Below are positions 15,080-21,109 of a DNA stretch of 21,109 nt, in pieces; position 1 is the stretch's first letter; every line of letters begins with the position of its first letter. The stretch is from an uncultured Selenomonadales bacterium (lineage in GTDB: Bacteria; Bacillota; Negativicutes; Selenomonadales; Selenomonadaceae): positions 1 through 21,109 of the forward strand of contig CAMVIO010000008.1 of NCBI GenBank assembly GCA_947167555.1, in the 5' to 3' direction. The translations under genes were made by a program, and so were the position numbers. The notes beneath the pieces are model-generated. The model worked only from the letters and a program-made list of their open reading frames with translations. It searched no databases and was not told the DNA's origin.

Positions 15080-15709
15080 ATGATTCAGTCAATTTACTCT
15101 TTGATTATTCGATGTTTGTTGGCTGGGTGGTATGCAGATGAGCTGACATATTCTAAACCTCGAGATGATTTTTGGCGTATTCTGTTTATGATTTTTTGTG
15201 CGGGGATTACTTTTTTTCTTATTCCTATTTCGACTTATATTTCATGCCGGTTCATTTCTGATTATTTCATCCAAGGTTTTGTATTTAGTTTTTTCATTCT
15301 CGCTCTTTTATGTGGAATTATAGGACATATAAAAATATGGTATCCAATATCATATGGGTTGAAAGAATTAATTAATGGATATAGTGATGAAGCCATTAGT
15401 AAAAGCGGATATATTCAAATCCATAATCTCATAAAGAACTGCGAAATATTAAAAGATGATGCGACTTTTTTAGGAATGGGATTTGGAATTTTGTTGCCTG
15501 GTGCGGAGCCGTTGTTCAGATTTTTCTTGGAGTGGCTCTTTAAAAATGTTTTTGAATGCAATTTCGGAGGATGTGTTCCGACAGGGTGCATATATATTTT
15601 TATGATTATTCCATTATATGTTGTAATATTTTCACAATATCGTTTTTTTAGCGTTTTGTCTTCTGAGTTAAAATATATTGTTGCAATAAAAAGCAGATTA
15701 GAGAGATGA
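15080..15709 (+). CDS. Hypothetical multi-spanning membrane protein
   Basis: The frame is open from 14966 to the stop at 15709. I choose ATG 15080 (MIQSIYSLIIRCLLAGWYADE) because AGGAAG lies about 10 bases before it; a TTG at 15011 without a ribosome-binding site would add 23 residues. About four hydrophobic segments are visible: ILFMIFCAGITFFLIPIS, FVFSFFILALLCGIIGHI, LGMGFGILLPGAEPLFRFFL and CIYIFMIIPLYVVIF. A hydrophilic loop of about 50 residues (GLKELINGYSDEAISKSGY and following) separates segments two and three. I do not recognise the family. AT content is higher than in the operon, consistent with acquired DNA. Confidence 0.5.
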   Translation: MIQSIYSLIIRCLLAGWYADELTYSKPRDDFWRILFMIFCAGITFFLIPISTYISCRFISDYFIQGFVFSFFILALLCGIIGHIKIWYPISYGLKELINGYSDEAISKSGYIQIHNLIKNCEILKDDATFLGMGFGILLPGAEPLFRFFLEWLFKNVFECNFGGCVPTGCIYIFMIIPLYVVIFSQYRFFSVLSSELKYIVAIKSRLER

Positions 15710-15754
15710 CTTTAGTCTGCGCATTATACTCGATTCTTAGGAGGACTGTATATG

Positions 15755-16110
15755 GTGCGCCAGTTCGGTGCAGTCGGTATAGGTAGGTGAAACTCCTGCT
15801 GCGGCAAACCCTAGCGAGGAGCCGGTATTCAGCCTTGGACTGGCTGTCGTGAGGCAGCATGTTAAGTGTAGGTAGGAAAGACTTAGAGCCCTAAAGCGAA
15901 AGCCTGAATCAATTTAGCGTCGTTAGACCTGACAAAGCAGTGGGTGATATCCTCATATTGGTCGCAACCAGCACAAACCATTCGTTATCGCGAGAATGGC
16001 AAGGCACTGCTAGTGTTGTAAAGAAGGGCGAGAAGTCAAAGTATTAACTGCAACCTGGGAGGGGGTGCAGCTTCCTGATAACAGGGTATCGTGGACAAGT
16101 GTCAATAACA
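15755..16110 (+). mobile_element. Group II intron 5' fragment (ribozyme domains, no reverse transcriptase)
   Basis: The sequence starts with GTGCGCC, the group II intron 5' boundary (GUGYG type). It continues with the conserved pattern GGTGAAACTCCTGC...GCAAACCCTAGCGAGGAGCC, then CCTTGGACTGGCTGTCGTGAGGC, GTTAAGTGTAGGTAGG, CCCTAAAGCGAAAGCCTGAA and GTGGGTGATATCCTC, which I recognise as domain I and following sequence of a Firmicutes intron family. No reverse transcriptase/maturase frame follows. No domain V (catalytic hairpin) is recognisable before 16585. The right limit is approximate. The element is a dead remnant. Confidence 0.75.
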
Positions 16111-16585
16111 ATTTTTTGTTTTATTTGCTGTGGTGCGGGGATTGGAAGCAGGCGATTAGGGGGCAGTTGTAGTTGTTTTTTCATTCATATGAGTTTATCT
16201 TTTATATTTTCCTTCGGTATTCCTGTTGTTTTTGTTACGGCGAACTATTGTGGGAAATGACCGGCTACGCTTTGGCTGGTGCTGGCGTCGTTTTTCTTTT
16301 ATGGTTGGTGGGCTTGGTGTTATGTGTCGCTCCTTTTTGCTTCTATTGGGTTCAATTATTTCATTGGTGGGCAGATTAGAAGTAGCGTGTATTGTTAGGT
16401 TTGGCTGGCGACTGGAATTGTTGGGAATCTTTCTTTGCTTGGGTACTTTAAGTACGCGGGCTTTTTTCTGTTGACGCTCAATACCTTGGCAGGGGACACG
16501 GTTTTTGCGATGTGGGTAGTGAAGAATTCACAGACGAGATGCATCTACGCCGGGCAGCATTGCAACAGATCTTGGCAGGAAAGCT
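16111..16585. other. Stretch without a recognisable gene
   Basis: About 475 bases between the intron fragment and the glycosyltransferase. Short frames of 60-80 codons exist on the plus strand but lack ribosome-binding sites and any recognisable motif; the T-rich composition explains their hydrophobic translations. A near-palindrome GTACTTTAAGTAC lies at about 16443-16455. Decayed mobile DNA is likely. Confidence 0.4.
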
Positions 16586-17566
16586 CTAAGGTTGGAGCAG
16601 TAGCGCATCTAACCAATACTGTGGCGTGTATTTTTCCAGAATTTCGTCCGAGATGGGGGCATAAGGGCTTTCAATGAAGGCCTTCAGTTTTTCCATGGGG
16701 TCTACACCTATGATGAAGATGTTATCCGGTGTGTAAAGGTCGTAATTTACCGTGTTTTGGTTGTCGGTAATCAGTTTTCTTTGAAAAGCGGCGGCTTCCA
16801 TTGGGCGGAGACTCATGCCTTGTTGGCCGCCCTGGACGATTTCTAGGATGCATCGGCTTTTTCGTATTTCTTCGATGATTTCTTCATAAGTCATCTGGGC
16901 TGCAGTCAGATGTTTCGCAATACGTTTCTCATAGTGCTGATGGGGATTTTTTACGATGACCAATTTGTCGGTGACACCCTGCTTTTGGAAAATCTCATGC
17001 ATGTTGACCAACTTTTCTGCTCGGTCGTAGGCCATGCCGACAAAAAATACGTCTTGTTGGGGCTGGAAAGCGGCGTTTTCTTTTCGCAGTTCTGTCAACG
17101 GTTTGGACAGCAGTCCGTAGTAAAACGGCAAATAACGAATGCAAAGACGTTCGCTGTCGCCCTTGTCAAAAGTGTAAAACTCTATATCAAGGCCTGCGTA
17201 GCGTCGCGGGTCTTTTCTGTTGCCGGCGTCAATGATGGAGGTGTAGTAAACGATGATGCGCGCTGCTGGATTGCGTTTTTGGATGTATTCAATGACGTCT
17301 CGGCCGCGCAGGGAGTTGCCGATGATGACTGTATCATAGTCGGCGATATGATGACGCCATTCGTCGTACCATCTGCTGCCGTCAATTTTTTGTTTTATGC
17401 AGTGGGGTAAGTGCTCGTAGAGTTTAAATAAAAGTTTTTCCGAATGGTCGGATAAAGGACGGTATACAGGCCAAGTATCGATGTTTTCGTATTGTTCCGC
17501 GAGACATTCCCCGATGTCCAGCATTGCGATTTTATGCTCTTTGAGGTAAAATTCAAATTTCCACAT
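16586..17566 (-). CDS. Putative GT-B-type glycosyltransferase
   Basis: This 326-residue protein reads from ATG 17566 (MWKFEFYLKEHKIAMLD). That start is preferred over ATG 17587 because AGGGAG lies between them at correct spacing. The N-terminal half alternates strands and helices (YDTVIIGNSLRGRDVIEYI; ARIIVYYTSIID). The C-terminal half opens with QQDVFFVGMAYDRAEKL (171-185) and carries LEIVQGGQQGMSLRPMEAAAFQRKLITDN (241-269), resembling the donor-binding E-x-x-A region of GT-B glycosyltransferases of the CgeB/spore-maturation type. No signal peptide. It is a single gene facing away from the neighbouring plus-strand genes, with its own promoter. The sugar and acceptor are unknown; a link to the nonulosonate operon is only by proximity. 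Confidence 0.6.
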   Translation of the reverse strand: MWKFEFYLKEHKIAMLDIGECLAEQYENIDTWPVYRPLSDHSEKLLFKLYEHLPHCIKQKIDGSRWYDEWRHHIADYDTVIIGNSLRGRDVIEYIQKRNPAARIIVYYTSIIDAGNRKDPRRYAGLDIEFYTFDKGDSERLCIRYLPFYYGLLSKPLTELRKENAAFQPQQDVFFVGMAYDRAEKLVNMHEIFQKQGVTDKLVIVKNPHQHYEKRIAKHLTAAQMTYEEIIEEIRKSRCILEIVQGGQQGMSLRPMEAAAFQRKLITDNQNTVNYDLYTPDNIFIIGVDPMEKLKAFIESPYAPISDEILEKYTPQYWLDALLLQP

Positions 17567-17607
17567 GATATAGATCTCCCTGCTCATATCAAAAAATTTT
17601 CATGACA

Positions 17608-17636
17608 AGCATAGCACAGGGCATGCTTAGCGTCCA
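17608..17636 (-). promoter_or_regulatory. Predicted promoter for the glycosyltransferase gene
   Basis: On the minus strand TGGACG (plus 17631-17636) and TATGCT (plus 17608-17613) are 17 bases apart, with TGC just before the -10 box. It lies about 42 bases upstream of ATG 17566. Confidence 0.4.
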
Positions 17637-17709
17637 GTGTTCGTATACGAGCATCTAATAGTCGCATAACAGTTTTATGCACGTCTAATGCGTGCGCGCG
17701 TTGAAAGAA

Positions 17710-17738
17710 TTGCGCTTAATGCACGCGCGTGTTAAAAT
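17710..17738 (+). promoter_or_regulatory. Promoter with palindromic operator candidate for the AlbA_2 regulator gene
   Basis: TTGCGC (17710-17715) and TAAAAT (17733-17738) are separated by exactly 17 bases. The spacer holds the perfect 10-bp palindrome CACGCGCGTG (17722-17731). A related GC-rich copy (TAATGCGTGCGCGCGTT) lies just upstream at about 17685-17701 in direct orientation to TAATGCACGCGCGTGTT. A repressor binding here would block RNA polymerase, and autoregulation by the downstream gene is plausible. Confidence 0.5.
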
Positions 17739-17758
17739 GTGCGTAAAGGGGTGGGGGT

Positions 17759-19405
17759 ATGTGTACTTTGCCGAAAAAAAGAGACGTTGACCATAGAATT
17801 CAAGAGTGATAAAGAGCCTTTGGCGGACAGTGATATTATTGACGCCGTGGTGGCCTTTGCTAATACCGAAGGTGGGGAATTATATCTCGGGATTGAAGAT
17901 GATGGCATGGTGACAGGCTTGCACCCCGCCCATCAAGATATCACTCGGCTGACTGCGTTTATTGCTAACAAAACCGTTCCATCTGTCAGTGTCAGAGCAA
18001 CCATTTTGGTTTCTGGGAGCCGACAGGTACTAAGAATTAGCGTACCGAAATATAATGCTATTGTATCCAGTTCCGTTGGAAAAATCTAACGCCGCAGATT
18101 AAAGGCTGACCATACACCTGAAAACGTCCTTTTTATCCGTACGAAATTCCCCATCGCCTTTCTAGCCTTTCCCTTTTGGATTATTCTGCCCAAGCCTTGC
18201 CTGATGCAACCCGGAATGATTTTTCGCTGACAGAACGTGATCGCTTGCGCAATATAATCCGTGCATATCATGGGGAACCTACCTTGCTGGAATTGGAGGA
18301 TTTGGAGCTTGACAAGGCATTGCGTCTTGTCGTCAAAGATGGGGATAATTACATTCCCACAGTGACAGGTATGTTGCTTATTGGCCGTGAGGAACGTTTG
18401 CAGGAGTTTCTTCCTACTGCCAAATCTTCTATACAGATTATGGATAAGGGACAATTACGTGTCAATGAGACATACACTCTTCCTCTGCTTGCCAGTATCG
18501 AAAAAATCAACAATTATTTTGTTGCTATCAACCAAGATGATGAAATGGATATTGGAATGTTTCGGGTTGCTATTCCGCATTATACTCCCCAGTCATTTCG
18601 CGAGGCGTTGATCAACGCTTATAGTCATCGGGATTACTCTTTGCTTGGGCGCGTTCGTGTCCTTATCGAAAAAGACGGCATGACTATCAGCAATCCTGGC
18701 GGTTTTATTCAGGGCATAACCTATGATAATTTGCTTGCCGCCGAACCGCATGGGCGTAATCCTGTTCTCGCCGACTGTTTGAAGCGTATCGGATTGGCTG
18801 AATGTTCCGGGCGTGGCATTGACCGCATATATGCGGGTAGCTTGCGATATGGAAAGCTACCGCCAGATTACAGTAACTCCACCTCTGATTATGTGCGGTT
18901 TTATATTCCTGACAGTCGTCCGGACAAGGCGCTAATAAGGTTGTTGATGACCGAACAAGAAAGAATGCAGCGCGATTTCACGATTTATGAATTGATAATT
19001 CTTAATCTGTTAAAAACGCATCGCTGCATGACCACTCATGAGTTGTTTGCTGTTACTGGAATTCCTTTCTACAAAATTTGGAGTACATTGGAAACGTTGG
19101 TGGAAATTGGAATGATTGAAACCGTTGGACAGTCCAAAAACCGTCGCTATATTCTTGGAGCCAAACTATACAGGGAGCAGAAAAATGAGCTGGGATATGT
19201 TCGCCAAACAGATGTTGATATGATTCGCTATAATGAGCTTATTATGAAATTGGCTAAGAAAAAAGGAGTCGTGACCCGGGCGGATGTTGTCGCTTTGTTG
19301 CATGTTTCTCCCACACAAGCCTATCGGCTGTTAAATCGGTTAAAGAAAAACAATTTGCTTAGATTAGAAGGCAAGGGGAAATATTCTCATTATAAGCCTG
19401 TATAG
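17759..19405 (+). pseudogene. AlbA_2/RecG-C-like transcriptional regulator with three disabling lesions
   Basis: The intact relative would be about 550 residues: an N-terminal AlbA_2 (schlafen-type) DNA-binding domain (EFKSDKEPLADSDIIDAVVAFANTEGGELYLGIEDDG), a RecG-like HATPase_c_4 region (FREALINAYSHRDYS; NPGGFIQGIT; SGRGIDRIY) and C-terminal winged helices. ATG 17759 follows a strong GGGGTGGGGG site. Lesion one: a run of seven A (17774-17780) shifts the frame at MCTLPKK; six A would continue as ETLTIEFKSD. Lesion two: TAA at 18087-18089 stands where the frame continues RRRLKADHTPENV. Lesion three: one base is missing near 18127, after which PFYPYEIPHRLSSLSLLDYSA is read in the next frame. 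The last 400 codons are otherwise clean, so decay is recent. Confidence 0.85.
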
Positions 19406-19441
19406 GTTTGTAAAGTTTATTATTTGGCGGTGGGGTGTTTT

Positions 19442-20032
19442 ATGCGATTGATTCTCGGCATTTCCGGCGCCAGCGGCGCTGTCATGGGATACGAAATATT
19501 GAAAGCCCTGCGGGTGGCGGATGTCGAAACGCATCTTGTCGTGACCGAGGCGGCAGCGAGAACATTGGCTTGCGAAACTTCGCTTTGTTTGGAAGATTTG
19601 ACGGCGCTGGCGAGTGTTTCGTACGACTGCCGGGATATGGCAGCTTGCATTGCCAGCGGTTCTTTTTCTACTGGCGGCATGATCGTGATGCCTTGCAGCA
19701 TGAAAACTTTGGCGGGAATCGTCAGCGGGTATGCGGACAATTTGCTTTTGCGTGCGGTGGACGTCTGTCTGAAGGAAGGGCGGAAGGTCGTGCTCGTGCC
19801 TCGGGAGACGCCACTTTCCCTCGTGCATCTTCGCAACATGAAGGCGGCGGCCGAGATTGGTTGCGCGATCGTGCCGCCAATGTTGACTTTTTACGGCGAT
19901 GCGGATACGGTGGAAAAGCAAATTGCGCATATCGTCGGCAAAGTGCTGGCGCAGTTCGGGATTCCCTATGCGGGCGGCATGCGCTGGAACGGATGCAATC
20001 AGGCTAAGGTTTGGGACAACGAACAGGCATGA
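19442..20032 (+). CDS. ubiX: UbiX/Pad1-type flavin prenyltransferase
   Basis: UbiX prenylates FMN with dimethylallyl phosphate to make the prenyl-FMN cofactor of UbiD-type decarboxylases. The 196-residue protein has the N-terminal flavin loop GISGASGAVMGYEIL and the conserved VMPCSMKTLAGIVSGYADNLLLRAVDVCLKEGRKVVLVPRETPLSLVHLRNM block, then PPMLTFY. ATG 19442 is preferred over GTG 19424 since it matches the family start and follows GGTGGGG. No ubiD is visible in the window. The C-terminus (NQAKVWDNEQA after GGMRWNGC) appears to be replaced sequence: the same 26 bases recur at 20668, where the frame would end after one more Lys. Confidence 0.93.
   Translation: MRLILGISGASGAVMGYEILKALRVADVETHLVVTEAAARTLACETSLCLEDLTALASVSYDCRDMAACIASGSFSTGGMIVMPCSMKTLAGIVSGYADNLLLRAVDVCLKEGRKVVLVPRETPLSLVHLRNMKAAAEIGCAIVPPMLTFYGDADTVEKQIAHIVGKVLAQFGIPYAGGMRWNGCNQAKVWDNEQA
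19973..19998 (+). repeat. 26-bp direct repeat, left copy (3' end of ubiX)
   Basis: This 26-base segment, encoding GMRWNGC of UbiX, is repeated perfectly at 20668-20693 in the same orientation. The identity ends abruptly on both sides. It behaves like the left attachment site or target duplication of an inserted cassette. Confidence 0.9.
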
Positions 20033-20042
20033 GGATTTTATA

Positions 20043-20650
20043 ATGGGCACGATAAAAAAAGAAACGATTCATGCGAAAGGCTTTGATATTAGGATATACA
20101 CAACGGATTATGAAAATGAATATATTTCATTGACTGATATTGCGAAGTTCAAAAGCAGCGATCCCGACGATGTCATCAAAAACTGGATGCGCGGGCGTGA
20201 CACTTTGGAGTTTTTGGGATTGTGGGAGAGCTTGCACAATTCCGATTTTAATCCCGTCGAATTCGACGGGATTAGAGGTCAAGCTGGCTCGAATACATTC
20301 ACCATGTCCCCGACGAAATGGATAGGGACCGTTCATGCAATTGGTATTGTCTCCAAAGCGGGGCGGTATGGTGGCATATGCTGAATATGGCATTATTCGG
20401 TAAAACGGCGAAACAGTGGCGTGATGAGAATCCCCGAAAGAAGGGAAACATCCGTGATGATGCAAACATCAATCAACTGCTGGTTCTTGCCAATATGGAG
20501 AGTTACAACGCGATATTGATCGGACAAGGAAAGGTCATGTCCGAACGGTTGGTAGCGTTGAGAACGCTTGCCGTCAAGCAAATGGAAACATTGTCCGTGG
20601 TAAGTCTGAATGAGGTGAAGAAATTAACTGGCAACAATACTAGCGAGTGA
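20043..20650 (+). pseudogene. KilA-N / Bro-type antirepressor-like gene with internal deletion
   Basis: The frame starts at ATG 20043 behind GAGGA and reads IKKETIHAKGFDIRIYTTDYENEYISLTDIAKFKSSDPDDVIKNWM, then the KilA-N pattern TLEFLGLWESLHN and SPTKWIGTVHAIGIVSKAGRYGG (to about 20374). It ends at TGA 20382-20384. The C-terminal part resumes in another frame as MLNMALFGKTAKQWRDENP and continues RKKGNIRDDANINQLLVLANMES to the stop at 20650. Relatives I recall have about 90 residues between these parts, so a deletion near 20375 removed the middle and shifted the frame. Related genes occur in phages and as scattered single genes in bacterial chromosomes; the domain binds DNA. The gene lies between the two 26-bp repeats. 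Confidence 0.8.
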
Positions 20651-20667
20651 AGGAGATTCGTTTTGAA

Positions 20668-20693
20668 GGCGGCATGCGCTGGAACGGATGCAA
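20668..20693 (+). repeat. 26-bp direct repeat, right copy
   Basis: Perfect copy of 19973-19998. Here the ubiX reading frame would continue one codon (Lys) and stop at TAG 20697, so this is probably the original chromosomal end of ubiX, displaced by about 695 bases of inserted DNA. Confidence 0.9.
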
Positions 20694-20711
20694 ATAGAAT
20701 AGAGACAAAAT

Positions 20712-20745
20712 AAAAACGACAGGCGTTTCGCGTCTGTCGTTTTTT
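20712..20745. terminator. Bidirectional rho-independent terminator
   Basis: AAAAACGACAG and CTGTCGTTTTTT form a strong stem closed by GCG-TTT-CGC with a 2-base bulge. It is flanked by A and T runs, so it can end transcripts from the ubiX side and from the leftward yqeY-type gene. Confidence 0.85.
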
Positions 20746-20761
20746 GCTTATGCTGTTTTGT

Positions 20762-21109
20762 TCACTGCGTCAGAAGTTCCTTGACGATCTCGTTGACCAG
20801 CTTGCCGTCTGCGCGGCCCTTGACCTTCGGCATGAGCTCTTTCATGACTTTGCCCATGTCCTTCGGAGAAGCCGCTCCGCTGGCGGCGATGGCTTCCTTG
20901 ACGAGGGTTCGCACTTCGTCTTCCGAAAGCTGCTGCGGCAGATACTCCATCAGGATCGCGATCTCAGCTTCCGCGGCGGCGACCAAGTCGTCGCGCCCGC
21001 CTTTCTTGAAATCCTCGATGGAATCGCGGCGCTGCTTGGCCTCTTTGCTGATGACGCCAAGCACGTCCTCGTCGCTCAGTTCCTTTTTGCCGTCGATCTC
21101 CAGCTGCCG
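20762..21109 (-). CDS. GatB/YqeY domain protein, 5' end beyond window
   Basis: The minus-strand frame is open from the right edge (RQLEIDGKKELSDEDVLGVISKEAKQRRDSIEDF) to a stop at 20764-20762, giving 115 visible residues of a protein usually about 150 long. The motifs GRDDLVAAAEAEIAILMEYLPQQLSEDEV and PKDMGKVMKELMPKVKGRADGKLVNEIVKELL are characteristic of YqeY, a homologue of the tail of GatB (the tRNA-dependent amidotransferase subunit). The exact cellular role is not settled. It ends just before the shared terminator. Higher GC than the adjacent cassette fits an old chromosomal gene. Confidence 0.92.
   Translation of the reverse strand, partial: RQLEIDGKKELSDEDVLGVISKEAKQRRDSIEDFKKGGRDDLVAAAEAEIAILMEYLPQQLSEDEVRTLVKEAIAASGAASPKDMGKVMKELMPKVKGRADGKLVNEIVKELLTQ

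Noticed and set aside
16131..16140. tRNA 3' end (CCCCGCACCA on the minus strand)
   Set aside because: No matching acceptor strand, T-arm or anticodon arm can be found next to it.
1..21109. CRISPR array or rRNA/tRNA genes
   Set aside because: No regularly spaced repeats and no conserved rRNA or tRNA motifs were found on either strand.

Overview
The window reads as chromosomal DNA of a Gram-negative Firmicute, most likely a Negativicutes/Selenomonadaceae-type anaerobe. That is an inference from gene content (pseudaminic-acid-type sugar cluster, UbiX, KilA-N gene, AlbA_2 regulator), moderate GC and Firmicutes-like ribosome-binding sites; no taxonomic marker gene is present.

Layout. Positions 1-289 (minus) hold the start of a small membrane protein, with a divergent promoter region up to 475. 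Positions 476-13480 (plus) form one tightly packed operon with several 1-4 bp stop/start overlaps. In order it encodes a GT52/polysialyltransferase-like glycosyltransferase, PseB, PseC, an aldo/keto reductase, a FemAB/GNAT-like protein, an SpsF-type cytidylyltransferase, a GSA-aminomutase-like class III aminotransferase, a radical SAM protein, PseG (frameshifted), a PseH-like acetyltransferase, a formyltransferase-like protein, a PIG-L deacetylase and PseI. A decayed second copy of the radical SAM gene follows at 13507-14036. Together these genes should build a CMP-activated pseudaminic-acid-like nonulosonate and decorate it. The formyltransferase/deacetylase pair suggests N-formyl groups. The aminotransferase, radical SAM, FemAB and reductase genes suggest a further, uncharacterised modification. 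PseG appears broken, so the pathway may be off in this strain unless the lesion is a sequencing error or another gene supplies PseG.

Positions 14037-16585 are a decayed accessory zone: two unrecognised membrane proteins, a small gene with an in-frame stop, a 5' fragment of a group II intron without its reverse transcriptase, and about 475 bases in which I see no gene. An orphan glycosyltransferase-like gene lies on the minus strand (16586-17566).

Positions 17620-19405 carry an AlbA_2/RecG-C-like regulator inactivated by three separate lesions, behind a promoter with a palindrome in its spacer. Next comes ubiX (19442-20032). Its 3' end is repeated as a perfect 26-bp direct repeat about 0.7 kb downstream, bracketing a KilA-N (Bro/antirepressor-like) pseudogene; this looks like a small integrated cassette. 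A bidirectional terminator and the 3' part of a yqeY-type gene (minus) close the window.
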